Source: Candidatus Crickella merdequi (GTDB taxonomy: Bacteria; Bacillota; Clostridia; Peptostreptococcales; Anaerovoracaceae). From it: 64,000 bases of DNA. Shown piece after piece: positions 42,332 to 51,039 of the stretch. The notes below the pieces were generated by a model, which saw only the letters and a program-made list of their open reading frames with translations, ran no database searches and was not told the origin of the DNA. A program made the translations under genes and the position numbers. How positions within the stretch are numbered: position 1 is the first letter of the stretch; the number at the start of each line of letters is the position of its first letter. Location of the stretch: the NCBI GenBank assembly GCA_018064645.1, contig JAGHUT010000045.1, forward strand, positions 1-64,000. Reading direction: 5' to 3'.

Positions 42332-42363
42332 AAAAAGCATCACAATAATTGTAATGCTTTTTT
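42332..42363. terminator. Terminator after larB
   Basis: AAAGCAT C ACAAT A ATTGT A ATGCTTT, 12 pairs with one mismatch, flanked by A- and T-runs. On the minus strand it follows larB and precedes the hydrogenase operon. Confidence 0.88.
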
Positions 42364-42401
42364 GTGTTTCAATCTATAATCGTTACTTCTCTAACAGTAT
42401 A

Positions 42402-43160
42402 TTAATTGTCTTTTTTGTGTACATGGTTAATCATTCCAGCCAGATATCCGGCACCGAAGCCGTTGTCAATATTAACCACCGAAACACCGCTGGCACAGGA
42501 GTTCAGCATTGAAAGAAGAGCAGACAGGCCCTCAAAAGCCGCGCCATAGCCAACACTTGTCGGCACCGCAATGACAGGACAATCCGCCATGCCCCCAACA
42601 ACGCTGGCAAGAGCTCCCTCCATACCTGCAATAGCAATAATTACAGTCGCATCCATAATAAGTTCTCTGTGGGCCATCAGCCTGTGAATTCCTGCAACGC
42701 CCACATCATACAGCCTTACGACTTCATTACCGTGGAACTCTGCCGTAACAGCTGCCTCCTCAGCCACAGGGATGTCGCTGGTGCCTCCTGTAGCGATGAC
42801 AATTTTGCCAAGCCCGCCAGGCGCTCTGCACTCACCCACATATCCAATGCGACCCTCTTTGTTATATTTGAGCTCCACCGCCGCTGCAACAGTCGCAGCC
42901 TTGTCCTCACTCATTCTTGTTATCAGCACATTCTTCTGCCCATTGCTCATCAGCGTTCTGACAATGCCGACAATCTGCTCCGCCGTCTTGCCCTCGCCGT
43001 AAACAACCTCAGAAGCCCCCTGCATCTTCTCTCGATGAAGATCAACCTTTGCGTATCCAATATCCTCGAAAGCTTTTCCCTTCAGCTTAAGCGCAGCCTC
43101 ATCCACAGAGACCTCTCCGCGCTTAACCGATTCAAGAAGCATTATAAGATCTGTTTCCAT
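42402..43160 (-). CDS. larB: LarB-type pyridinium-3,5-biscarboxylate mononucleotide synthase
   Basis: 252 residues. LarB carboxylates and hydrolyses nicotinate adenine dinucleotide in the first step to the nickel-pincer cofactor of lactate racemase and related enzymes. The C-terminal half is the PurE-like domain, with IVIATGGTSDIPVAEEAAVTAE and IAIAGMEGALASVVGGMADCPVIAVPTSVGYG. The N-terminal part includes VVYGEGKTAEQI. larC and larE are not in the window. The ATG at 43158-43160 follows GGAGGTTGCT; the longer ORF is rejected. Confidence 0.9.
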   Translation of the reverse strand: METDLIMLLESVKRGEVSVDEAALKLKGKAFEDIGYAKVDLHREKMQGASEVVYGEGKTAEQIVGIVRTLMSNGQKNVLITRMSEDKAATVAAAVELKYNKEGRIGYVGECRAPGGLGKIVIATGGTSDIPVAEEAAVTAEFHGNEVVRLYDVGVAGIHRLMAHRELIMDATVIIAIAGMEGALASVVGGMADCPVIAVPTSVGYGAAFEGLSALLSMLNSCASGVSVVNIDNGFGAGYLAGMINHVHKKDN

Positions 43161-43205
43161 AGCAACCTCCGTTTTAACTTCTCTATTGTATGATATAATC
43201 TCTCC

Positions 43206-43844
43206 ATGAACAATATCAAACCTGTTAAATATCTTGCTGCCTCCGCTCCTTTGGAGCTTGCAGCTTATTTGGAAAAAAACGGCTTCGCCGTCAGGCGTGT
43301 GGCGCCACTTTCCCATCTCGTCGGAGGAATCTGTGATCATCCAGACCTTCGTTACTGCCGCATGGGACTGGGTTCAGATGCGCCTGTAATTGAAGCTCCA
43401 GATGTTAAATCAGGATATCCCGAAGAAGTTGCTTTTAACGCCGCCTGCACAGGCCGTTATCTCATTTGTAACCCCCGGTATACAGCGCCTGAAATCCTTG
43501 ATTTCGACATGGAGCTTGTTGATGTGGCGCAGGGATATGCCAAATGCTCAATTGTCATAGTAGATGAGAACTCCATAATCACATACGATGATGGAATTGC
43601 CAGAAAAGCTCGCGCTCATGGTCTCGATGTTCTGACAGTGTCACCGGGCCACGTGCATCTCGACGGATATAAGACTGGTTTTATCGGAGGAGCATCCGGA
43701 CGAGTCAACGACCAGATAGTCTTCAATGGCGACTTAACTGCACATCCCGATTATGAAAGAATTAAAGATTTTATAGAGAGCAGAGGCCTTAGATGCATAT
43801 GGTTCGAAGGCTGGCCTCTCACAGACATAGGAAGCATAGTATGA
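43206..43844 (+). CDS. DUF6873-like GME-fold protein
   Basis: 212 residues. Stretches such as ICDHPDLRYCRMG and YPEEVAFNAACTGRYLICN, and the later VSPGHVHLDGYKTGFIGGASG, resemble a clostridial family of unknown function predicted to have the guanidino-group-modifying (GME) fold with D, H and C in its active site. The name is from memory and the activity is unknown. Its stop overlaps the start of the radical SAM gene (ATGA), so the two are translated together. Divergent from larB. Confidence 0.65.
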   Translation: MNNIKPVKYLAASAPLELAAYLEKNGFAVRRVAPLSHLVGGICDHPDLRYCRMGLGSDAPVIEAPDVKSGYPEEVAFNAACTGRYLICNPRYTAPEILDFDMELVDVAQGYAKCSIVIVDENSIITYDDGIARKARAHGLDVLTVSPGHVHLDGYKTGFIGGASGRVNDQIVFNGDLTAHPDYERIKDFIESRGLRCIWFEGWPLTDIGSIV

Positions 43845-44878
43845 AAAAACACGCAATTATTCCAATATTCATTCCTCATCTTGGGTGCCCCAACGATTGT
43901 GTTTTCTGTAATCAGCGGAAGATAACAGCTCGCACCGAAGTTCCAAGTGAGGATGATGTGCGCATGACAATTGAAGAATGGCTCACTACACTTAAGCCCG
44001 AAGAGACTGAGATTGAGATTGCTTTCTATGGCGGAAGCTTTACAGGCCTTCCAATTGATGAGCAGTCATCTTATCTATCTGTTGCGAAGGAATATCTCGA
44101 TGCGGGGATTATAACCGGAATTCATCTGTCCACAAGACCTGACTATATATCAGCAGAGATTCTTGATAACCTAAAAGCTCACGGCGTCACCACCATTGAG
44201 CTTGGTGTTCAGTCCTTTGATGATTCAGTTCTTGCCGCATCCAACCGCGGCCACGACTCATCTGTAGTCTATAAAGCCTGTGATTTAATTAAATCCTACG
44301 GGTTCAGACTTGGTATTCAGCTGATGATTGGTCTCCCTGGAGATACTCTTGAGACCTGCCTTTACTCTGCAAAGGAGACCGCAAAGCTAAGACCGGATCT
44401 GGCTCGCCTCTATCCAACAATTGTTCTCGATGACACCGAGCTTCTATCCATGTACGAGCGAGGCGCATATCAGGCTCTGACAAGAGAAGAAGCCGTCCTT
44501 CGCACCAAAGAGATGTACAAGATTCTTGACGAGACTGGCATTTACATCATGCGCGTTGGTCTTAAGAGCACAGATATAATTGGTGATGGCGGCGCAATCA
44601 ACGGTGGCACCTACCACCCGGCATTCAGGCAGCTGGTTGAATCGGCGATTATAAGAGACAAGCTGGAGCCCCAGCTTCTTAACCTTGCCAGCAGCGGAGC
44701 TGCGAGGGTAAATGTCTTCACCAACTCGGCCTGGTTCTCCAATCTGATTGGCAACAACAAGGAGAACAAGGTGTATTTTGCAGAGAAGTTCCCTTCGCTC
44801 AGTATTCGTTATGGTGTTGATAATTCCCTTAAAGATGGAGAGGTGAAGGCCAGGACATCAGCATTGACAACCCTGTAA
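43841..44878 (+). CDS. Radical SAM protein (Elp3-like)
   Basis: 345 residues. The cluster motif CPNDCVFCNQRKI (CxxxCxxC) is at about 16-28, FYGGSFTGLP and STRPDYI follow, and IELGVQSFDDSVLAASNRGH and LGIQLMIGLPGDT complete the radical SAM barrel; these are typical of the Elp3/oxygen-independent coproporphyrinogen III oxidase-like group. Start at 43841, overlapping the previous stop. The last 10 residues (KARTSALTTL) do not look like the family end: the DNA there belongs to a surface-protein gene in another frame, so the native C-terminus appears replaced. Confidence 0.85.
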   Translation: MKKHAIIPIFIPHLGCPNDCVFCNQRKITARTEVPSEDDVRMTIEEWLTTLKPEETEIEIAFYGGSFTGLPIDEQSSYLSVAKEYLDAGIITGIHLSTRPDYISAEILDNLKAHGVTTIELGVQSFDDSVLAASNRGHDSSVVYKACDLIKSYGFRLGIQLMIGLPGDTLETCLYSAKETAKLRPDLARLYPTIVLDDTELLSMYERGAYQALTREEAVLRTKEMYKILDETGIYIMRVGLKSTDIIGDGGAINGGTYHPAFRQLVESAIIRDKLEPQLLNLASSGAARVNVFTNSAWFSNLIGNNKENKVYFAEKFPSLSIRYGVDNSLKDGEVKARTSALTTL

Positions 44879-45075
44879 TCAAGGGATACAAGACTGATTC
44901 AGCTAAGTTTGAAATGAAGAATGTAACTTCAAACGACTACGTTGAGGTTGTATATACAAAGGACAGCGGAAGGCAGCCTGCTACAGATGACAATTCCCCT
45001 CTCGCTATGATGTTTGGTCTTTTCTTAGCATCATGTGCAGGAATCTACAGCCTGAGAAAGAGAAGTTTTAGATAA
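44842..45075 (+). pseudogene. 3' fragment of a cell-surface protein gene
   Basis: Overlapping the end of the radical SAM gene in a different frame, the plus strand encodes GQDISIDNPVIKGYKTD and FEMKNVTSNDYVEVVYTKD, as in Gram-positive surface repeats. It ends with PATDDNSPLAMMFGLFLASC and a final RKRSFR, a membrane anchor with basic tail like the sorting region of LPxTG-type proteins (the PxTGD box reads PATDD). No start or ribosome binding site exists, so it is the stranded end of a large gene. Confidence 0.75.
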
Positions 45076-45131
45076 AGCTTCATACAATCAACTATTTAGG
45101 ACTAACTAGAATTGCAGCATATTGCACATGC

Positions 45132-45160
45132 AAAACGGCACCCGGAACGGGTGCCGTTTT
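45132..45160. terminator. Bidirectional terminator
   Basis: AAAACGGCACCCG GAA CGGGTGCCGTTTT, perfect 13-base stem. It serves the surface-protein fragment on the plus strand and the EamA gene on the minus strand. Confidence 0.93.
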
Positions 45161-45172
45161 TTATAAACACAA

Positions 45173-46057
45173 TTAGTCCTTAAGTGGCTTCAGCAGCGTT
45201 ACGAAGGATGCGCTTATGAGAAGCACAATTCCTATTATAGTGTTCCACATTATGGTCTCGTGAAGTACAACAATCGCAACAAAAGGGGCAATTGCCGGCT
45301 TAATAAAGAATACCAGAGATCCCGTAGTCGCATCTGAATACTTGATTGCCAGGAAGTAGGCCAGGTAGCCAACACCCGTAACAAGAATACCCAGATATGC
45401 AATCAGCCATGGATGGTCCGCAACACCGGCAAACACAGGTCTATCTGTAGCCAGCATTATTACCAGCAGTACCGCCGAGCCGAGAATGAAGCTTGCTGCA
45501 GTCTGTGTGAACAGACCAACTCTTGCCAGCGACTGTTTTCCCATAACCGTATAAACACCGAAGGCACTTGAAGCCACAACCATCATTACGAGACCAAAGA
45601 TTGTATTGCCTTCCTGCACATCCCATGGTCTGATCATAAAGAACAGTGCTACGAACCCCATGATTACTGCAAGTCCTTTGTTCCTGTCCAGCTTCTCGCT
45701 TGTAAAAAGGTGAGCTACAAGCATCGTAAATACTGTATTAAGACATATGATCGATGCTGCAGTCGAAGCATTGCAGCCCTTGATTCCTATCTGAAAAGCC
45801 AGCATGCTTATTGGAATGCACATAACGCCGACCAGGGTCAGCCAGCCCCAGTCCTTCAGGCTAAGCTTTTCTCCCCTGGCTGTGAACTTGTCTCTATACT
45901 CTTTGATGGCAAAAGGCACAAGTACAGCTCCTCCTATTATAAATCGAAGAAATGTGAGCTGCAGAGAATCGAAGCTTGCGCCACCGATCTTCAGTGCAAC
46001 CTCCATCGTTCCGAAAAGGAACGCAGGAATGAGAATGCAAATTATTACTTTTTTCAT
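45173..46057 (-). CDS. EamA/DMT-family transporter
   Basis: 294 residues with ten hydrophobic segments in two EamA repeats (about 5-135 and 150-288). FLRFIIGGAVLVPFAI and SDATTGSLVFFIKPAIAPFVAIVVLHE are the repeat landmarks, the second being the conserved Pro-containing ninth helix. Drug/metabolite transporter of unknown substrate. It starts 17 bases after the lipase-like gene, so it is probably the last gene of a ClC-lipase-EamA unit. Confidence 0.9.
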   Translation of the reverse strand: MKKVIICILIPAFLFGTMEVALKIGGASFDSLQLTFLRFIIGGAVLVPFAIKEYRDKFTARGEKLSLKDWGWLTLVGVMCIPISMLAFQIGIKGCNASTAASIICLNTVFTMLVAHLFTSEKLDRNKGLAVIMGFVALFFMIRPWDVQEGNTIFGLVMMVVASSAFGVYTVMGKQSLARVGLFTQTAASFILGSAVLLVIMLATDRPVFAGVADHPWLIAYLGILVTGVGYLAYFLAIKYSDATTGSLVFFIKPAIAPFVAIVVLHETIMWNTIIGIVLLISASFVTLLKPLKD

Positions 46058-46074
46058 TAATCTATCTATACCTC

Positions 46075-47220
46075 CTACTCTATATTATTGTCCTCTTCTC
46101 TTTTCAGAAAATCCGGAACCATCTCGTCGAAGGCTGCTCTGAAGAGAGACTTGACCAATCCATCGACGATATCTCTTGTGTCCTCATCAAGGCCCTGAAT
46201 TGCATCTCTCAGCGCCTTAATCTGTCTAGGTCTCATATTACGCATATCCTGTACCGTATGTATGCCCTGACTCTTTAAGAATCCGAACAGCAACCCTACA
46301 GCCAGTTCCTTCTCTTCATCTGTTGATGACTTGAGCCACTGTGTAAGTGTTCCATCGATAAAACGACTGCTCTCTGACACGTCATCTACCTCAACGAATG
46401 CATCGCCCTCAATCTCCCAGGTAAAGGCGGCATGCTGCATAATGCCCACAGCAGAGGCCTTAACTACGGTACAAGGAATCTGGCTTTTTAGGAGCATTCC
46501 AACCACTGAAGCATGAGGAATCTGCCTGCAGATTGCAACAGGCTTCTCCTTGAGTCTTTCCTCAATCTCATGCATCGTTTCTGAGCGGAAGCCCGGTCCG
46601 TCGTGACTGTATATCTTAACAACCCTTCTGCGAATGCTGTCACAGCACATTATTCCGCCGAACACAGCCAGGTTGCCGCCCTTTGAGTGACCACCGATAA
46701 TCAGCTTCTTTGTCTCTCCCTCTGTTCCTGGACCATAGAAATGCTCTATGTATCTGACAGCCGACTTCTGCGAAGGGATTACACTCTTATATGCCAGGTC
46801 GAAGTCTTCCTCCCAGCCCAGCATATCTCCATCAGTTCCTCTGTAGCATACATAATCTGTTTCATCATCTATCTCAAAGGCTACAGCGGCAAACTGCTTG
46901 GCAGCATCATCATTATTGTTCGTATCGTTATACAGATTCTTGACCTTGATATCTCTGTATCTTCTGCTTGCATAACAGACAGTACTTAACTCTTTGTTTT
47001 TCTCATCGGTAATGCTGTCATTAAACATCGAACCGAAATACTCAGCCTTATTGAAATCCTTTACTGTGTAACCGGTCTCCGTTCTGGAAAGACCTTCTCC
47101 ATCAAGAACATCTTCCATCTTCGCATAGAAAAGCTGACAGAGAATCAGGCTGTCAATATCGCCGAAAGGCTTCTCTGCGAAAGTATTATGGTTCTGAGCT
47201 GCATATTCTATTATGTTCAT
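46075..47220 (-). CDS. Mbeg1-like (DUF2974) alpha/beta hydrolase
   Basis: 381 residues. KLIIGGHSKGGNLAVFGG holds the nucleophile elbow G-H-S-K-G at about 178-182. FAAVAFEIDDETDYVCYRGTDGDMLGWEEDF is the oxyanion-side strand and loop of the lipase-like class, and IYSHDGPGF carries a conserved Asp; these features fit the Mbeg1-like family. Substrate unknown; lipid or peptidoglycan esters are guesses. Its ATG overlaps the ClC stop codon (ATGA), so translation is coupled, and the track's longer start is not needed. Confidence 0.85.
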   Translation of the reverse strand: MNIIEYAAQNHNTFAEKPFGDIDSLILCQLFYAKMEDVLDGEGLSRTETGYTVKDFNKAEYFGSMFNDSITDEKNKELSTVCYASRRYRDIKVKNLYNDTNNNDDAAKQFAAVAFEIDDETDYVCYRGTDGDMLGWEEDFDLAYKSVIPSQKSAVRYIEHFYGPGTEGETKKLIIGGHSKGGNLAVFGGIMCCDSIRRRVVKIYSHDGPGFRSETMHEIEERLKEKPVAICRQIPHASVVGMLLKSQIPCTVVKASAVGIMQHAAFTWEIEGDAFVEVDDVSESSRFIDGTLTQWLKSSTDEEKELAVGLLFGFLKSQGIHTVQDMRNMRPRQIKALRDAIQGLDEDTRDIVDGLVKSLFRAAFDEMVPDFLKREEDNNIE

Positions 47221-48824
47221 ATCCGCACCTCGCACTTCTCCTGAATAACTGCTACAGCATCGTCAATATCCGCCTTGCGGCACAATATCTCTATATGATC
47301 TCCCGCATGGAGCTTCGTTGCACCACTCGGAATAATTTCCATATTGTTGCGAATTACAGCCACGATAAGGCATCCATCGGGAAGTTCCATGTCTTCAACT
47401 CTTCCGCCATCCATAAGTGCGCCAACGTGTATGTCCGCCTTAAGAACAACTCTTTCCCCGGCCGCTCTCGGTGCCGAATTATCTGGAGAAGTATCCTTTC
47501 CCTCAGCTCTGAGTCTTTTCTCAAGAAGCTGTTCATATACCGGGTCTGCCCCGCAAAGATCAGAAACAATAAAAGCCATCAGCGATACAATTACCAGAGC
47601 AAGCAGACTGCTGAAATCTGCAGTCATCTCTGTAATAAGTATAATCCCCGTAGTTGGAGCTTTAACAATTGCCGTAAAGAAGCCTGCCATGCCCACAATT
47701 ACAAAGGATGTTATGTACATCTGGTCAACACCAATTAGTCCCAGCAGCCTGCAGTAAAGACCTCCTGCAACAGCTCCAAGCACAAGAAGCGGCAGGAATA
47801 TTCCGCCGGGAGCCCCTGAGCCGAAACAGCCTGTTGAATATATAAGCTTAACCACAAGGAGCACAGCAAGAGCTTTAAGCGCCAACTCCCCTGCACTTAT
47901 ATCCGTAACAAGCCAGGCACCGCTGCCAAGGGCTGTCGGATATACAAAAAACATCAGATAAGAAAGAGCAACTGCCGCCGCCAGCTTTGTGAACTTAACA
48001 AGTTTTCCTCCGGCAAGGGCCTCTGCAAAGCCCCCGATTTTCGCAAAAACATCCTGCTGAACATCGAGGAGCTTATTATACATCGCTCCAAAGACTCCAA
48101 GAACGGCCCCGAACACAACAAGGGTCCAGTACAACCTGAGCGGAATAGCGTGTACAACCTCGATATTGAAAACCGGTGCCAGCCCCACAATATTAGCCGC
48201 AACATAATCTGCCACAGCCGCCGAAGCCATAGTAGTAATCAGTACAAGAACTGAGAAATTCTTGTGAAGCTCCTCCAGTGCAAAAATTGCTCCCGCAAGT
48301 GGTGCGCCAAAGGCTGCCGAAAGTCCCGCACCAGCTCCGCAGGTGATGAGAAGTCTCTCTTCGGTGAGAAGTCTCTTATTTGTTCTGGCGAAGCCTTTTC
48401 CAACCATTGAGCCAAGCTGAACGCATGGGCCCTCTCTTCCAAGAGCAAGACCTCCCCCGATAGAAAGAACACAGCCTGCAAACTTGGCCGCAAGAACTTT
48501 CCACCAGTTCATATCAATGAGTCCTCTCATCTCTCCCTCAACCTGAGGAATTCCAGAACCTGTGCATTCAGGCTCCCACACAAGAAGCAGCGCAACAGCC
48601 ACTGCAATTAGGGCGAGAACGGCCGCCGCTACAAGCGCGCCAGTCATGCCGCTGTGGGCGTATTCCACAAGCTGATTTCTCAGCTCATCAGCCCTGATCA
48701 GCGCCAGTCTGAAAAGCGCAACAAGAACGCCTGTTATCGCTCCGATAACCAGACCCTCTGCCAGAAGTGCATATTTAAAAGTTCTGCGCCTTCTAAGGTT
48801 GCGCACTGCGTTGCTTTCTTTCAT
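47217..48824 (-). CDS. ClC-family chloride channel or Cl-/H+ antiporter with TrkA-C domain
   Basis: 535 residues. The ion-path motifs are GSGIPQVEG, GREGPCVQLGSMVG (with the gating Glu) and GAPGGIFLPLLVLG. A cytoplasmic TrkA-C domain (about 455-535) follows, ending in a nucleotide- or ion-sensing fold. The residue where the proton Glu would be lies in SAAFGAPLAGAIFALEELHKNF. Whether it is a channel or exchanger cannot be decided by eye. First gene of a unit with the lipase-like and EamA genes. Confidence 0.93.
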   Translation of the reverse strand: MKESNAVRNLRRRRTFKYALLAEGLVIGAITGVLVALFRLALIRADELRNQLVEYAHSGMTGALVAAAVLALIAVAVALLLVWEPECTGSGIPQVEGEMRGLIDMNWWKVLAAKFAGCVLSIGGGLALGREGPCVQLGSMVGKGFARTNKRLLTEERLLITCGAGAGLSAAFGAPLAGAIFALEELHKNFSVLVLITTMASAAVADYVAANIVGLAPVFNIEVVHAIPLRLYWTLVVFGAVLGVFGAMYNKLLDVQQDVFAKIGGFAEALAGGKLVKFTKLAAAVALSYLMFFVYPTALGSGAWLVTDISAGELALKALAVLLVVKLIYSTGCFGSGAPGGIFLPLLVLGAVAGGLYCRLLGLIGVDQMYITSFVIVGMAGFFTAIVKAPTTGIILITEMTADFSSLLALVIVSLMAFIVSDLCGADPVYEQLLEKRLRAEGKDTSPDNSAPRAAGERVVLKADIHVGALMDGGRVEDMELPDGCLIVAVIRNNMEIIPSGATKLHAGDHIEILCRKADIDDAVAVIQEKCEVRI

Positions 48825-48842
48825 GTTCTATGTCTTTCGTGC

Positions 48843-48876
48843 AAAAAGGTCTTGAGATTCTGTGAACCCCAAGACC
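48843..48876 (-). terminator. Terminator after the DUF1846 gene
   Basis: On the minus strand GGTCTTGGG and CTCAAGACC pair around an 11-base loop, followed by TTTTT. It separates DUF1846 from the downstream ClC gene. Confidence 0.85.
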
Positions 48877-48888
48877 CATAATTCTATA

Positions 48889-50403
48889 TTACATTGAGTA
48901 CAGGTTGTTGTTTGAGAACTCTGGATTTGTTGTGATATCAATTCCGAGAGCCTTCAGTGCCTGCTCGTCCTTCTCACTTAAGATAGCTGTGCAGTGAGCG
49001 ATGCAGCCGCGAAGATTAGGCAGCTCTCTGAGAGCAAGCTCAGCAAGAGGGTTTGTCATCTTTGTAAGTGTCAGAGCCATAATTACCTCTTCAAGGTTAA
49101 GGCTTGACTTGTCATGGAAGATTCCAGTCTTAGTATTACCAAGCGCCTCAAGAATTGTTGGTGAGATAATCATTGCATTATCCTGAATTCCAGCAAGCTT
49201 CTTGATTGCATTGAGTACCATTGCCGCTGTTGCAACCATTCTTCTGCTGCTTCTTCCTGTAACAATGCTTCCATCAGGGAGCTCCATAGCACTTACGATT
49301 ACGTTCTCATAACGCTCCGGATTCTGCTGTCTCTTAAGCTCAGCATAATCCTCTGCAGGCTTAACTACAACTCTGTCATAACGAGTAGCACCGACTTCCT
49401 CCATAAGAAGCTTTGTTCTCTCAAGAACAGACTCATCAATCTTACCCTTCTTGTATGAGCACTCTGCAATGAGGTATCTTCTGATAATCTCCTGAACAGC
49501 AGCCTCTCTGCATGCCTCATCATCGATTATGGCAAAACCAGCTCTGTTAACACCCATATCTGTAGGCGACTTGTATCCATCCTCACTTCCTGTGATTTTG
49601 TGGAGAATTCTCTTGAGTACTGGGAAAGCCTCAAGGTCTCTGTTGTAGTTAACAGCTGTCTCACCATATGCCTCAAGGTGGAAGTAGTCGATCATGTTAA
49701 CATCCTTGAGGTCTGCTGTAGCTGCCTCATATGCGATGTTAACAGGGTGCTTCAGAGGAATGCTCCAGATTGGGAATGTCTCGAACTTAGCGTAACGAGC
49801 AGTGTTGCCCCTCTTGTACTCGTGGTATACCTGTGAAAGTGATGTTGCCAGCTTTCCTGAACCACCGCCAGGACCTGTTACTACAACGATTGGCTTAGTA
49901 ACCTCAATGTATGGGTTAGCGCCGTAGCCCTCATCACTTACAATTGTCTCTACATCTGTTGGGTATCCCTTAGTGAACATGTGCTTGTAGGTCTTGATTC
50001 CTCTTCTCTCAAGCTTGTTGATGAACATGTTTACAGATGGAGTGTTCTCGTATCTTGTAACAACTACAGAGTTGATCTCGAGATCATAGCTTCTGAAAGA
50101 GTCGATAAGTCTCATTACCTCAAGATCATAAGTGATTCCAAAGTCCTGTCTTGTCTTGCTTGTGATGATGTCTCCCGCATAAATGCAGATAATAATCTCT
50201 GCATCGTCCTTGAGTGACTGAAGCAGTTTAATCTTTGCATTCTCATCAAAGCCCGGCAGAACTCTCATTGCATGCTTGTCCTGTACAAGCTTGCCACCGA
50301 ACTCAAGATAAAGTCTGTCGCTCTCTCCTCCTTCAATTCTCTCGCGGATATATTTAGTCTGCTGCTCAATATACTTCTCCGCACTAAAGCCTACTCTGTT
50401 CAT
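48889..50403 (-). CDS. DUF1846-family protein
   Basis: 504 residues, matching the usual size of this family in Firmicutes. It opens [20 protein letters not shown], and [23 protein letters not shown] looks like a P-loop-type nucleotide-binding turn. [27 protein letters not shown] is a further hallmark. Structures in the family show a nucleotide-binding fold, but no activity is settled. GGGAGGCGACA precedes the start. It is 30 bases downstream of DUF1934. Confidence 0.9.
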   Translation of the reverse strand: MNRVGFSAEKYIEQQTKYIRERIEGGESDRLYLEFGGKLVQDKHAMRVLPGFDENAKIKLLQSLKDDAEIIICIYAGDIITSKTRQDFGITYDLEVMRLIDSFRSYDLEINSVVVTRYENTPSVNMFINKLERRGIKTYKHMFTKGYPTDVETIVSDEGYGANPYIEVTKPIVVVTGPGGGSGKLATSLSQVYHEYKRGNTARYAKFETFPIWSIPLKHPVNIAYEAATADLKDVNMIDYFHLEAYGETAVNYNRDLEAFPVLKRILHKITGSEDGYKSPTDMGVNRAGFAIIDDEACREAAVQEIIRRYLIAECSYKKGKIDESVLERTKLLMEEVGATRYDRVVVKPAEDYAELKRQQNPERYENVIVSAMELPDGSIVTGRSSRRMVATAAMVLNAIKKLAGIQDNAMIISPTILEALGNTKTGIFHDKSSLNLEEVIMALTLTKMTNPLAELALRELPNLRGCIAHCTAILSEKDEQALKALGIDITTNPEFSNNNLYSM

Positions 50404-50433
50404 TGTCGCCTCCCTTTTGAATAATCTTCCAGC

Positions 50434-50907
50434 CTAACTAGGTCTAACTTCTACTTCTAATTTAGTTCTTCTTGAATAAAACTCATCGAATTTAATCTTG
50501 TAATCAACATCTATTGTTCCAAAACCGTCATCGTCAAGATCCTTGGAAAGAGAATGTGTATATACTTCAAGGTCCATTGTTCCGACCATTGGAATCTTAT
50601 ATCTTGTGATGTTGAGGATGCCCTGCTCCAGAGTCATGTCCATGTTGGTATCATCACCCTCTCCATATCGCAGAATCTGCAGAGCATTATCTGACACCTT
50701 AAGCAGCGTCTTTGTATTCTGAAGACCTGCTTCCTCAGCCTCATCGTAGGCGATATATGTCGCATTCTTCTTTGCGTAGACGGTACCTTCGGTGAGAATC
50801 TCCAGCGAGTCCTCAAGCTGAAGACTTTTCTTAAAAGCTTCCCCGCTTGGCTCAAGACTCTCTATATACTGTTTACTTGTAATTTTCAATGTAACATTCT
50901 TCTTCAT
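50434..50907 (-). CDS. DUF1934/YwiB-family beta-barrel protein
   Basis: 157 residues. The pattern ILTEGTVYAKKNATYIAYDEAEEAGLQNTKTLLKV, then MTLEQGILNITRYKIPMVGTMDLEVYTHSL, is typical of DUF1934 calycin-like barrels. Function unknown. It precedes DUF1846 on the same strand with a 30-base gap. Divergent from htrA. Confidence 0.85.
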   Translation of the reverse strand: MKKNVTLKITSKQYIESLEPSGEAFKKSLQLEDSLEILTEGTVYAKKNATYIAYDEAEEAGLQNTKTLLKVSDNALQILRYGEGDDTNMDMTLEQGILNITRYKIPMVGTMDLEVYTHSLSKDLDDDGFGTIDVDYKIKFDEFYSRRTKLEVEVRPS

Positions 50908-51039
50908 AACTTGTTTATTATATCGTTTTTTTGGGTAATAGCCAACGGTTTATGTCGCATCTGTTTTTCTTTTTTTCACATTTACGACAATTTGCGATAT
51001 TATAATATAGACACATGATTAATAAGGGGGACTGCCGCC

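Noticed and set aside
44879-45075. A complete small surface-protein gene
   Set aside because: No start codon with a ribosome binding site and no signal peptide; the open frame begins inside the radical SAM gene.
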